Source of the DNA: Deinococcus arboris | GTDB taxonomy: Bacteria; Deinococcota; Deinococci; Deinococcales; Deinococcaceae | DNA: 64,000 nucleotides | NCBI RefSeq assembly: GCF_009755355.1 | Contig: NZ_WQLB01000011.1 | Span: forward strand, 1-64,000 | Direction: 5' to 3' | Shown here: piece by piece, positions 26,909-35,294 of the stretch | Numbering within the stretch: the stretch's first letter is position 1 | How the letters are laid out: each line of letters opens with the position of its first letter | Notes under the pieces: model-generated | What the model was told of the DNA's origin: nothing | What the model saw: the letters and a program-made list of their open reading frames with translations, nothing else | Databases searched by the model: none | Program-made: the position numbers and the translations under genes

Positions 26909-27184
26909 CAAGACTGCGGCCAGAACAATGCTGGGCAGCCCTGCTGCTCAACTGCCCTGGCAGAAGCAGCTCATATCTTGTTGGTCAAATCGGAGGCTGA
27001 CTGGCCAACAAACTCGAATCTATTCCCAGGCTGTCTGACCAAACCATCCTGACTCAAGGCTATCTCGGTGGTCATAAACAGTCCCCGAGTGAGCTGGTCA
27101 GCCTCCGTCAAATGAAAACCCACAGCAGAGAGGGAGGCTCTGCTGCATCAATCTCGGCACCCTGTGCAACGCCATGCGTATGAA

Positions 27185-27229
27185 GGCCGGTCCAGAGCAG
27201 AGGCCCTAAGCATCGACTCTGGACTGGCC
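27185..27229 (-). terminator. Hairpin after the DUF4352-like secreted protein gene
   Basis: Arms GGCCGGTCCAGAG (27185-27197) and CTCTGGACTGGCC (27217-27229) pair at 12 of 13 positions (the remaining pair is a G-T type) around a 19-nt loop. It lies about 30 bp past the end of the minus-strand gene. Confidence 0.55.
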
Positions 27230-27260
27230 TCAACACTCCCAAGTCCTGACAGGCAGGCCG

Positions 27261-28271
27261 TTACTTCAGAGCACTCACGTCAAACAGCAGGGTGTGGCTG
27301 TAGCCTTCCTGAAAGACAAGGGTCTGCAGAGGGGTGCCGTCCGGCACTTCAAACACGTAGCGCGCCCGGTATTCTGCGCCAGGGGCAAGTTTCAGGCCCG
27401 GTCCTCCCTCGCCTCTGGCCTTGAGAACCGTGAGGTAGCGCAGCCGCTCTCCGTCGGCGTCCAGAATTTCGGGCATCAGGGTTTGCAAACCCAGGTAGCG
27501 CTCCTGCGGCGCTTGATTCTTGAGCACCACGGTGGCCACAACGTAGCGGTGTCCACTGCGTGGGGCGCGGCCATCCAGCACTTCGGTGCTGAGGGCCGTC
27601 GTTTCCAGCCGCAGGTCAAAGCTCTCCAGGGGGTAGCTCTGGCCCACCTTGGCTGGCACGGCCCCCAACGCGCTGGCCCCACTGGCATCGGCAGGATCGG
27701 CGTAAGGCGCGGCCAGTGGGCCAGTTACCCGGCGCAGATCGTAGCGCAGCACGCCAGTGCCGGCTTCGTGTTCCACGATCAGCTTAGGCACCACGCCCGC
27801 TGCGGGCACCACGATGGCCGTCACGAACTCCAGAACCTGAGAAGGCTTGAGCTGCAAACCCACCAGTTCGCCGGTGGAAGCCAGGCCCACGCTGCGCACC
27901 GAGGGGCGGTTGATGTTCTGGGCGTCGACCGCCGTGAAAGTGAAGGACCGTGAGTCAAAGTACACGTCTTTCTTCTGAGGATTGGCCACGCGGAAGGTCA
28001 GGACCAGCAACTTTTGATCGGCCTTCGGGGTAAAGACCTCGTTCCCAACGATCACGCGCGAAACGCTGAAGGCAGCCTTCGTCAGGGTGAAATTGAGCGG
28101 ACTGCTTTTGCCGAGGGTATAGGGCTGCTGGAGCGTCGCGTTCAGGCCCGCCAGCGGCACCGTCCCCTGTACAGCCGGTTTCTGTGTCGTCGGCGCCGCC
28201 GCGGCCTGGGCCGATTGACATGGATTCAGGAGGGCGAGGGTCAGCAGGGTCGTCCAGATCACCTTGTTCAT
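27261..28271 (-). CDS. Secreted two-domain immunoglobulin-like (DUF4352-type) protein
   Basis: Exported protein of 336 aa. The ATG at 28271 opens a Sec signal (VIWTTLLTLALLNPCQSAQA) and sits exactly 6 nt after TACTGT, the layout of leaderless transcripts; no ribosome site is present. Two similar beta-sandwich units follow: about 45-150 (ADQKLLVLTFRVANPQKKDVYF) and about 200-330 (HRYVVATVVLKNQAPQERYLG), each with the strand pattern of DUF4352-like domains (a conserved-volume immunoglobulin fold found on many secreted bacterial proteins). No catalytic residues are evident. It is divergent from a secreted hydrolase gene and shares a mirror-image promoter with it. Function unknown; probably extracytoplasmic binding. 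Confidence 0.72.
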   Translation of the reverse strand: MNKVIWTTLLTLALLNPCQSAQAAAAPTTQKPAVQGTVPLAGLNATLQQPYTLGKSSPLNFTLTKAAFSVSRVIVGNEVFTPKADQKLLVLTFRVANPQKKDVYFDSRSFTFTAVDAQNINRPSVRSVGLASTGELVGLQLKPSQVLEFVTAIVVPAAGVVPKLIVEHEAGTGVLRYDLRRVTGPLAAPYADPADASGASALGAVPAKVGQSYPLESFDLRLETTALSTEVLDGRAPRSGHRYVVATVVLKNQAPQERYLGLQTLMPEILDADGERLRYLTVLKARGEGGPGLKLAPGAEYRARYVFEVPDGTPLQTLVFQEGYSHTLLFDVSALK

Positions 28272-28277
28272 GTGGCG

Positions 28278-28311
28278 ACAGTAGAGGTGAGAGAGTGACA
28301 CACCAGTGACA
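28278..28311 (-). promoter_or_regulatory. Pho-box-like leaderless promoter, leftward
   Basis: Read on the minus strand: TGTCAC (28306-28311), 5 nt, TGTCAC (28295-28300), 11 nt, TACTGT (-10, 28278-28283), 6 nt, ATG. Two half-sites with an 11-bp period directly upstream of a -10 without a -35 is the layout of PhoB/OmpR-type activated promoters. The rightward partner promoter has identical spacings. Confidence 0.6.
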
Positions 28312-28353
28312 GGGGAGAGCCGTGCAGCTGTGGGGGGTTCGTTCCTCGGGCGG

Positions 28354-28387
28354 TGTCACTCAGGCGTCACGTTGCCTCTCTTACCGT
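28354..28387 (+). promoter_or_regulatory. Pho-box-like leaderless promoter, rightward
   Basis: Read on the plus strand: TGTCAC (28354-28359), 5 nt, CGTCAC (28365-28370), 11 nt, TACCGT (-10, 28382-28387), 6 nt, ATG at 28394. Every spacing equals that of the leftward promoter at 28278-28311, so one regulator probably drives both divergent genes. Confidence 0.6.
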
Positions 28388-28393
28388 CAGAGC

Positions 28394-29713
28394 ATGAGGC
28401 TTTCAGGTCTTCGATTTCTCTTCCTAGGCACTCTTCTGTCCTGCTGGGCGCACGGCGCTGGTCTGGCCGGTGCTGATCACGACGGCAACGGCATTCGGGA
28501 TGATATCGATGCGTATATCGCAGAACACACGCCTGCGGCGTCGCCTGAGCGGGAGGCTGTTCAGGACTACGCGCGCGGTCTTCAGCGTCTGGTGACAGGA
28601 CAGCCACCTCAGGTCTCGCTGGACAGCACCCCAGTACTCTCTCTGATTCGCAGTGGCAACAAAAGCTGGGCGGAGTGGACGCGGGAAGTGAGAAGCCGAA
28701 CGGTCAATACAGGCGCGCGGCTGGACGCTTACGCCGCAGCTGTGCAAAAGGCCGGGCCGCAGTTTCTTCCGCTCTACCCGATCGGCGAAGACGACTGCGC
28801 CAGTGGGCAGTGCACGGTCGTGATCTTTCAGAACGGCATTCTGACCACCGAGGAAACGGCGCTGAAGAGCATGTTGGCCCTGCGGCGGCTTCTGGGAGAG
28901 ACGGCGGGGCCACAGCGCCTCCTGTACGCGCTGAACTACAACCCCACCGAAGGGTTGTTGGACCTTGTGGAGGTCTTCCGGCAGAAATTTGGCGAGCATG
29001 ATCTGGGCGCCGCCCTGTTCGCCGGCACCTACGGAGAACCGGCGGCACTTTCAGCGGTCGCTGCTTCCCTTCTGGAGGCGAAACTCAGGGCTCAGACCAC
29101 AGATCAGCTGCCCACCACAGTCGGCGGCTGGATGACCGCCCTGAGCAATCCAGGCAGCCTGCTTCCTAAAGCCAAACCTGTCCTGCCCACAGTTGACGAG
29201 GTCGCTGACACGACGCGGCAGTACGTTGAGGCCTACCTGGGGTCTCTCGTTCAGACGACGCTGCGCCTGAAGGACCGCGCAGCGAACTCCACGTACATGG
29301 ACGACAATGCTCGGCAATTGACAGACGGTGTCGAGGCTTATCTCCGCCGGGGTCTGCGCGTCGTGCTGGTCGCGCACAGTCAGGGCAATCTGTACGCCGA
29401 GGTGGTCAACCGTGAACTTGAGCGGCGCGGTGTGCCGACCCAGCACTTTGCGGTCGCTGGGATCGCTGTTCCCAATGGGCATTCCCCGGCGAATGGCCCA
29501 TACGTGTCAACGCAGGCAGACCTCGTGATCGGCGCTCTTCGCCTCATTTTTCCTGTGCTGGCGGCCAACGACCACACTGTGCCGGCGGCTCAACCTGGAA
29601 GTGCATTTCTGGGGCACGCTTTTGTGGATGTGTACACCAGTCCGGGCTCGGCCGTCTCAAAGCGGGTCGCCGACGTGGTGTTACAGGCCATCGATCAGGT
29701 GAGTCGGCCGTGA
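28394..29713 (+). CDS. Secreted alpha/beta-hydrolase with N-terminal calcium-loop motif
   Basis: Exported protein of 439 aa. The leaderless-type ATG at 28394 opens a signal peptide (GLRFLFLGTLLSCWAHG). Residues 28-39 (DHDGNGIRDDID) form an EF-hand/thrombospondin-3-like calcium loop. A strand VVLVAHSQGNLYAEVV gives a lipase-type nucleophile elbow with S329 in AHSQGN; H408 in GHAFVDVY is a likely catalytic His. Two Cys close together (DDCASGQCT) may form a disulfide. The fold suggests a lipase/esterase-like enzyme, though the sequence between the calcium loop and the elbow is unfamiliar. It is divergent from, and apparently co-regulated with, the DUF4352-type protein gene. Confidence 0.72.
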   Translation: MRLSGLRFLFLGTLLSCWAHGAGLAGADHDGNGIRDDIDAYIAEHTPAASPEREAVQDYARGLQRLVTGQPPQVSLDSTPVLSLIRSGNKSWAEWTREVRSRTVNTGARLDAYAAAVQKAGPQFLPLYPIGEDDCASGQCTVVIFQNGILTTEETALKSMLALRRLLGETAGPQRLLYALNYNPTEGLLDLVEVFRQKFGEHDLGAALFAGTYGEPAALSAVAASLLEAKLRAQTTDQLPTTVGGWMTALSNPGSLLPKAKPVLPTVDEVADTTRQYVEAYLGSLVQTTLRLKDRAANSTYMDDNARQLTDGVEAYLRRGLRVVLVAHSQGNLYAEVVNRELERRGVPTQHFAVAGIAVPNGHSPANGPYVSTQADLVIGALRLIFPVLAANDHTVPAAQPGSAFLGHAFVDVYTSPGSAVSKRVADVVLQAIDQVSRP

Positions 29714-30146
29714 ATCCTCCTGGTCACGTCACTTTGCGGTTGTAATCGCAACGTCACTTGGGTTTTCCTGTGCAGGAGCAGTCCGGGACGTTGAGAAGCC
29801 GGAGCGGCCTGCTGCAGCTTTTTGGGCTGATCCTGACACCCTCCCAACGACCAAAACCCCAAGATGGCATTTGCATGACAGCGGCCAGCTGTGCGCCTGG
29901 GGCAGAGTGGGGCGAGGTCACACGGTCTGGAAAGCTGCGCCAGCAGTGGCTCCTGGCGCTCTGCAACTGGGCACAATACACGAAAAGCCCGCTGGGAACG
30001 CTCTTTTGAAGGCTAAGCGGCTGAGTCGCTGTGCCTGGGAGGTTCTCGCCTGCACCGCTGGTGAGGGCATCATCCCCGTGCCACCACTCAATTTCTAAAG
30101 TCTTTCTCAAGAGGAAGCCCCAGCGGCTTCTGAAGGAGGAAGACCC
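29714..30146. other. Intergenic region with hairpins, 433 bp
   Basis: No gene is supported. A hairpin (TTGCG 29734-29738 / CGCAA 29747-29751) flanked by direct repeats ACGTCACTT (29726-29734 and 29751-29759) lies 20 bp after the hydrolase gene and may end its transcript. A 6-bp hairpin (GAAGCC 30114-30119 / GGCTTC 30125-30130) sits just ahead of the ribosome site of the next gene. The middle 350 bp shows nothing clear. Confidence 0.45.
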
Positions 30147-31019
30147 ATGTTCCGATCACTGACTGTTACTTCTCTGCTGCTGTCTCTGGTTCTCGGCGCC
30201 TGCTCGACATCACCCGCAGGTGGAGGCGTGGTGCCGCCCGACCCGGTGCCCCTGCCTGGCGACCCCGGCCCCGTACCCAACCCCACCCCTGGCCCTGATC
30301 CCACCCCTGGTCCCAACCCCACGCCCGGTGATCCCGTTCCGCCGCCTCCCGGCGACACCTCGGCACAGGGCTTCATCACGGGCCGGATCGTCAACCAGTA
30401 TGGGCAGCCCGTGGTCAATGCCGAGGTGGTGGCCGACAACACGCTGGCCTACAACAGCAACCTTATTACCCACACCGGCGCCGACGGCCGCTACAAGATC
30501 AGCGTGAACGGCATGCCCACCACCTTCAAAGTCAGCGCCAAAATCACGCTGAATTACCCGCCCTACAACCCGCAAGTGGATCTGGTGCCGGACGGCGAAA
30601 CGGTGGTGCCTGGCAACGTGGGCGGCGTCGTGAACTTCACGCTCAAGCCTGGGACGTCTCAATACGGCAACCTGGGCATGATTCAGGTAGAAAACGGCGC
30701 TGGGTACTTCGTCGATCTGTCCAAGGTCGAACTGACGGTCAACTCGGTTGGGACGCTGGCCGATGGCAGCAGCGGCGTGTCCTTCAAGGTCAAGCCGACC
30801 CACCTGTGGAGCTGGTACGTCATCAACGTGATGTACGGCACCTACACCGTCACCGCCACCGAAAACGGCGTGCCCCTGGACGTCCGCAAGAAGTTTGACG
30901 GCGGAGAGCTGTACGAATGGCACAGCAGCTTTACCGGCGGCTTTACCAAGGACATGTGGGCGCCCAATCCGGTCATGAACCTCCAGCTCCGGCCGCACAA
31001 CGACGATCCCACCCCCTGA
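30147..31019 (+). CDS. Lipoprotein with carboxypeptidase-regulatory-like domain
   Basis: Lipoprotein of 290 aa preceded by TGAAGGAGGAAGACCC. The signal ends in a lipobox (LVLGAC, Cys19). A Pro/Gly-rich linker (about 25-70, repeated PNPTPGPDPTPG-type units) leads to a carboxypeptidase-regulatory-like beta-sandwich (about 74-170: GFITGRIVNQYGQPVVNAEV ... GRYKISVNGMPTTFKVSA) and a second beta domain to the end (NVMYGTYTVTATENG). A paralogue without linker or lipobox is encoded at 35.3-36.4 kb. Such domains usually bind ligands or extend surface proteins and are not enzymes. A large secreted TPR protein gene follows 105 bp downstream. Confidence 0.78.
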   Translation: MFRSLTVTSLLLSLVLGACSTSPAGGGVVPPDPVPLPGDPGPVPNPTPGPDPTPGPNPTPGDPVPPPPGDTSAQGFITGRIVNQYGQPVVNAEVVADNTLAYNSNLITHTGADGRYKISVNGMPTTFKVSAKITLNYPPYNPQVDLVPDGETVVPGNVGGVVNFTLKPGTSQYGNLGMIQVENGAGYFVDLSKVELTVNSVGTLADGSSGVSFKVKPTHLWSWYVINVMYGTYTVTATENGVPLDVRKKFDGGELYEWHSSFTGGFTKDMWAPNPVMNLQLRPHNDDPTP

Positions 31020-31124
31020 ACTGAACCCGCCCCCTCTCTAAGCCCTGAAGGCCCAGCCTCTCTCACGCCGCACCAGAACGTGAGAGAAGGGTGGGCCTCC
31101 GCCTGTGTCCCAGGAGCTATTCAT

Positions 31125-33311
31125 ATGTCTATTCGTTTCGTGCTGGCCAGCTTGCTGGCTCCGCCCACCGCTTCGCGTTATCTGGGGCCGACCATCCTCC
31201 GGTCAGCTGTGCCCCTGCTGCTGTCTCTGGGTTCTGCACAGGCGGCGCCTGACCTTTACGGTCAATTCTGGGGCGACGCCCTGCCCCTCCCACCTGCGGC
31301 CCAGCAACGCGAGCAACTGGACCGCGACCGTCTGTGGGTCTGCCCGGTGGTCACGGGGGCCGACGTGCAGGCGGCGCTGAACCCAGCGGTGCAGACCTTG
31401 CAGGAGACCATCGCCGGCATGGCCAAGGATGACCCCGCTCGGGCGGCCCTGCAGCAGACCCTCAACCAGCTCAAAGCCTCTGGCCAGAGCGTCCCATCAC
31501 CGGCCGCGCCCCGGCCCAGCGCGGCGCCCCTGACCCTGACCCAGGCCCTGAAGAACACGCGGACCTGGCTGGGGCAGCATGAGGCGGCGGGGGTCCGGGG
31601 CCTGGCCGCCAGCCCAGAGGGGAAGTCGGCGGGGCGGGCGAGCGCCTTTGCGCTGCAGGCCACCCTTGCGGGTCGCCCAGAAGCGGCGCTGGCAGGTCTG
31701 CTGACGGCCCACACCCTGGACCCCAAGAACGCCGATACCCTGGTCAATCTGGCTGGGGCGCTGGTCACGGTGAATCTGCCCGCCGAGGCCCTGGCCGTAC
31801 TGGCGCAGGCCGAGCGGCAAGGCATTGCGCCTGGCGGGGCCATGGGGATTTCGGTGCAGGCAGTCGCGCTGAACAACCGGGGCGGCGCCCTGGTCAAGCT
31901 GGGGCGATTTGCCGAGGCTGACAAGGTGCTGCGTCAGGCCCTGGCCCTGCAGCCCACCCTGACGGAAGCGGGCCAGTTGTTGGCTCACGCCTTACTGTGT
32001 CAGGGCAAAACCGCCGACGCGGTGCAGGTGATGCGCCGCAGTGCGCGCCGTACCCCAGGCACGGGCGCAGGCCAGGAGCTGCCGACCTCGTCAGGCCCTG
32101 GGCCTTCAGCCAGCCAGCCCACGCCGGCCAGTGCTGGACAGGTCGAGAGCCGCCGGCCAGCCCGCCAGGTCTTCGACATGACACGTGGCCAGAGCATCAC
32201 GCTCCCTGACCTGAAGATTGCGCAGACCCCGGCCCAGGCGGTGCAGTTGCTGGACCGTTACGTAGCGCTTGACGAGGAACTGAGTGAGCGGGGACTGGCA
32301 CTGGTTCGGCGGCAGGAAGCGGTCGAGCAGCAGTTGCGCAACCGTGGGGAAGCTCTGCCGGCGACCCAGGCGAGACAGAAGGCGATCTGGTCGGCGCTCA
32401 TCGCCTCGCGCGCCGAGCCAGAGCTGCGAGCGCTGGACACCCGTCAGGACCGCACAGGTGACGAGGTGGCCCGCATCTGGGGTGACTTCTGGCACTGCGA
32501 AGGCGGCTGCTCCATTGCGGTCATTATTGACAAGGCACACGGCGACGAAGAGGTCTTTCGCGGCCTGTGCGTGCCCCAGTTGCAGGGCGCCCATGAACGC
32601 TGGCGCAGCGCCATGCACGCTTACGCCCATGACCTCGCCGCTGCGGCCAAGGCGGACTACCTCTACGAAACGGCCCTGGCCGCCAACTACAGCGATCCTC
32701 TGTGGCATCAGCGCGCGGCGCTTCAGGCGGAAATTGAGGCCACGGGACGGTTTGGCGCGCTGGTCAATGCCGCCCGGCTCTGGGCGCATGACGTCAAAAG
32801 TTTTGAGAGTGGTTGTGTCGAAGGCTCTAGTGGAGCGGCTGACTCGGTGCCAGTGGCCGTACCTCTGAAGTTGCCACCGCCAGACGTGTGTAAGCCTCTG
32901 GTGGGCCTCTTCACCACATCGGTGTCGCTGGGCGTGGTGGATGCGGGCTTTAGCTGCGACAAGGTCTCGCTGAAAGTGGCACCCTCTGGCCTGCTGACCT
33001 CCTTCGTCAAAGCAGAGCTGGATATGTCGGCCGAGAAGTGGAAAACGACGGTGATCATCGGCCTTCAGGGCGGCGGCAGCCTGAAGGAAGTGGCTGGACT
33101 TGGGGTCAAGGCGGCGGTGGGGGCGTATGTATCTGCCACGCGTGACGGGATCAAGGATTACGGCATGGTCGGCGAAGTCAAATCGTCTATCGGCATCAAT
33201 GTTGGGGAAAAGCTGCCCATCGGTCAGGTCAAGATTGGCGAGAGCGCGAAGGCCATTAATGCCCGCTGGAGTTTCGTGACTGGCGAAACCATCTTCGATG
33301 TAGGGCACTGA
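31125..33311 (+). CDS. Secreted TPR-repeat protein, possibly frameshifted at its C-terminus
   Basis: Exported protein of 728 aa. The ATG at 31125 follows CCAGGAGCTATTCAT and opens an unusually long signal-like region (hydrophobic SAVPLLLSLGSAQA at about 29-42). Residues about 165-310 hold tetratricopeptide-like helices (LQATLAGRPEAALAGLLTAH, NADTLVNLAGALVTVNLPAEA, LNNRGGALVKLGRFAEADKVL). The rest is mixed: coiled helices about 360-480 and a beta-rich C-terminal part (about 580-728) with few recognisable motifs. Immediately after the stop, another frame continues as IGAAFGVLVGTGPIEEEMQV to 33410, as if one G were missing near 33304. The role may be assembly or secretion of envelope polymers; this is a guess from TPR content only. 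Confidence 0.75.
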   Translation: MSIRFVLASLLAPPTASRYLGPTILRSAVPLLLSLGSAQAAPDLYGQFWGDALPLPPAAQQREQLDRDRLWVCPVVTGADVQAALNPAVQTLQETIAGMAKDDPARAALQQTLNQLKASGQSVPSPAAPRPSAAPLTLTQALKNTRTWLGQHEAAGVRGLAASPEGKSAGRASAFALQATLAGRPEAALAGLLTAHTLDPKNADTLVNLAGALVTVNLPAEALAVLAQAERQGIAPGGAMGISVQAVALNNRGGALVKLGRFAEADKVLRQALALQPTLTEAGQLLAHALLCQGKTADAVQVMRRSARRTPGTGAGQELPTSSGPGPSASQPTPASAGQVESRRPARQVFDMTRGQSITLPDLKIAQTPAQAVQLLDRYVALDEELSERGLALVRRQEAVEQQLRNRGEALPATQARQKAIWSALIASRAEPELRALDTRQDRTGDEVARIWGDFWHCEGGCSIAVIIDKAHGDEEVFRGLCVPQLQGAHERWRSAMHAYAHDLAAAAKADYLYETALAANYSDPLWHQRAALQAEIEATGRFGALVNAARLWAHDVKSFESGCVEGSSGAADSVPVAVPLKLPPPDVCKPLVGLFTTSVSLGVVDAGFSCDKVSLKVAPSGLLTSFVKAELDMSAEKWKTTVIIGLQGGGSLKEVAGLGVKAAVGAYVSATRDGIKDYGMVGEVKSSIGINVGEKLPIGQVKIGESAKAINARWSFVTGETIFDVGH

Positions 33312-33379
33312 TCGGGGCCGCGTTTGGCGTGCTGGTTGGAACAGGACCGATTGAGGAGGAAATGCAGGTGAAATCCAAG

Positions 33380-33412
33380 TCAGGGCAGGAGGATGGTCCT
33401 CTCCTGCCCTGA
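33380..33412 (+). terminator. Intrinsic terminator after the TPR gene
   Basis: An 11-bp perfect stem (TCAGGGCAGGA with TCCTGCCCTGA), which can extend inward, is followed by TTTCTGTT. It lies about 70 bp after the annotated TPR stop. Confidence 0.85.
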
Positions 33413-33746
33413 TTTCTGTTGTCAGTCGGCTTTTGCCTCTCCTGTCTCTCAAACGGGAAGGTGTTGGTTCACCCAGGCCTGACCCGATATACGCCTTTTT
33501 CTTGCTGCAGATCAATTCACCTGTACTGAACCGCTGCCAACAAAGCCCCCCAAGCGGTTGTAAGCAACTATTGAGCAACTGTTGATCAGAGCTGCCCCCT
33601 GTGCTGAAAGTCATCTCGGCAGACCTTCGGGTGTTCAGCGCTGACCTCTCGAAAACAGCAGGAAAAGGCGTCAGCAAAGCTCATCAAGGCTGACCAGTCC
33701 CTTGGGCGCAACGCCCTTTCATCCAGTTACCGCCTCAACCGCACAA
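33413..33746. other. Intergenic region between convergent genes, 334 bp
   Basis: This lies between the terminators of the TPR gene and of the FAD oxidoreductase gene. It is less GC-rich than the genes. I see no coding sequence, repeat copy or promoter in it. Confidence 0.4.
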
Positions 33747-33772
33747 AGCGCCCAACCGTTGGGCTGGGCGCT
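33747..33772 (-). terminator. Terminator after the FAD oxidoreductase gene
   Basis: An 8-bp stem AGCGCCCA (33747-33754) with TGGGCGCT (33765-33772), and an inner loop that can pair further, lies 17 bp past the stop of the minus-strand gene. On that strand it continues GCGCTTTGTG. Confidence 0.75.
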
Positions 33773-33788
33773 CTGTGGATTATGCGGG

Positions 33789-35150
33789 TCAGGCAGGGAC
33801 AGACAGTGCCGCTTGCTCCGTTCGGTGCTGGCGTGCGGCGCGGCTCACGCGCAGGAGGGTGCCAGGCGAGACCAACGCAGACGGCGGCCGCAGCAGGTGA
33901 GCCACCTCAAACAGCGCCGTGGCCAGGCTGGAATCGTGAAGGCTGGCGCGCTGGAAGTGGCCCATGTACCAGTTCATCGCCTTGATAAGCGCTGGCCGTG
34001 GTCCCGGCACCTCGGGGTAGGCCAGGTCAGCGTTGGCCGCCATAGACCACGCCAGCTCCACAATGCGGCGGGCGGCCTTGAAATATGTCAGCCCCAGCGG
34101 CGTACTGGACCTTCTGCCGGTCAGCACACGCTCAAGAGCCAGGGCTTCCAGCGCGGCCACTGTCATGCCCTGACCGTACACCGGATTAAAGCTGCACCAC
34201 GCGTCGCCCACGACCAGCAGGCCCGCCGGAAAACGGGTCAGCCGCTCGTAGTGGCGGCGGACATTGGCCTTGAAGGTGTACGTCGAAAAGCCACTGAGCG
34301 GCCGGGCAGTGGACAGGAAGGCATGAAACTCAGGAGCAGCCAGGTCGGCGGCAAACGACAGAAAGCCGGCCTCATCCTGCGGCGGGTGGTGGCCCAGCCA
34401 GCCGCCCTGCATCACCAGCCAGCGGTCGCCCTCGACGGCCGCCGCCGAGCCCAGCGTGTACTCGTGGGGCGGCTGAGGCAGCACCGCAAAGGCGTTGGCG
34501 CCGCCCAGGTCACCGGGCCGCCGGGCATATTCACGGGTCACGTAACGCAGGTTGATGGGCAGCTGCGTCTCGGCCGGCGCCGCGAAGCCGTGGCTCTCCA
34601 GCCAGGCCGGGGTGCGCGACCCACGCCCGGTGGCGTCCACGACCAGCTGGGCCGGAAGCTGAAGGTCCTCCCCGCTGCCCGTTTGACACTGAACACCGAC
34701 GGTGGCCTGCCCGTCTGCGCTGAGGGTGTACCCCAGGAAGCTCAGGCCGTCACGGAGCGTGACATTCGGCAGCGCCAGCACCCGGCGGCGAATCGTGGTT
34801 TCCAGCAGCGGGCGGCTCAGACACAGCAGCCCAATCCCACTGTGAACGCGGGGACGCCGCACGCCCCCCTGGACGGTGACAGTGTCTCCAATCAGGTCGC
34901 TGCTGACGGCGCCGGCCTGGGTCAGTTCGGCTTCCAGGCCGGGGAACAGGTCCGCCATTGCCCGCAGGCCGCCGGCGAGGAGCCCGTGGGTGTGTTGGCC
35001 CTGAGGGACCCCCTTGCGGGCGCCGACCAGGTCGGTCAATACGTCGCGCTCAATGAGGGTCACCCGGTCAAAATGACTGGAAAGAACGCGGGCGCTGAGC
35101 AGGCCAGCCACACTGGCCCCCACCACCACGGCGTGGGTTGGTGTATTCAT
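33789..35150 (-). CDS. FAD-dependent monooxygenase/oxidoreductase
   Basis: Flavoprotein of 453 aa of the p-hydroxybenzoate-hydroxylase-like/geranylgeranyl-reductase-like group. CCAGGAGGTTCTT precedes the ATG. The N-terminal Rossmann motif is AVVVGASVAGLLSARVL, where the usual GxGxxG is G-A-S-V-A-G, ending with an acidic residue in LIERD. The middle strand has VVDATGRGSRTPAWL (D-x-x-G-R-x-S type), and GDAWCSFNPVYGQGMTVAALEAL contains the GD motif that binds the FAD ribityl chain (cited in part). Members hydroxylate or reduce lipophilic substrates such as polyketides, isoprenoids or tetracyclines. No biosynthetic partners are adjacent, so the substrate is open. Confidence 0.85.
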   Translation of the reverse strand: MNTPTHAVVVGASVAGLLSARVLSSHFDRVTLIERDVLTDLVGARKGVPQGQHTHGLLAGGLRAMADLFPGLEAELTQAGAVSSDLIGDTVTVQGGVRRPRVHSGIGLLCLSRPLLETTIRRRVLALPNVTLRDGLSFLGYTLSADGQATVGVQCQTGSGEDLQLPAQLVVDATGRGSRTPAWLESHGFAAPAETQLPINLRYVTREYARRPGDLGGANAFAVLPQPPHEYTLGSAAAVEGDRWLVMQGGWLGHHPPQDEAGFLSFAADLAAPEFHAFLSTARPLSGFSTYTFKANVRRHYERLTRFPAGLLVVGDAWCSFNPVYGQGMTVAALEALALERVLTGRRSSTPLGLTYFKAARRIVELAWSMAANADLAYPEVPGPRPALIKAMNWYMGHFQRASLHDSSLATALFEVAHLLRPPSALVSPGTLLRVSRAARQHRTEQAALSVPA

Positions 35151-35294
35151 AAGAACCTCCTGGGAGAGCCCCAGTGGGATGCGAAGAGGCGAGAGGTGAC
35201 AGCCATCCTCCGCTGGACTGACGGTGGAAAAGCACTACCAACTGGCCCCAGAGCCACTCAGGGGTTCGTCTCTGACTGACTCTGGGCGCGGCTT

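Larger units (their letters stand above)
26800..27260. other. Convergent intergenic region with three inverted repeats, 461 bp
   Basis: No gene is supported. Besides terminators at 26878-26908 and 27185-27229 it contains widely spaced inverted arms CGGAGGCTGACTGG (26991-27004) and CTGGTCAGCCTCCG (27094-27107), agreeing at 12 of 14 positions and about 90 bp apart. These could be remnants of a small mobile element. No transposase sequence is seen. Confidence 0.45.

Noticed and set aside
33362..33412. Short frame starting MQVKSKSGQ behind GAGGAGG
   Set aside because: It is better explained as part of a continuous frame that begins before its ATG (the possible frameshifted TPR tail) and it runs through a terminator stem.
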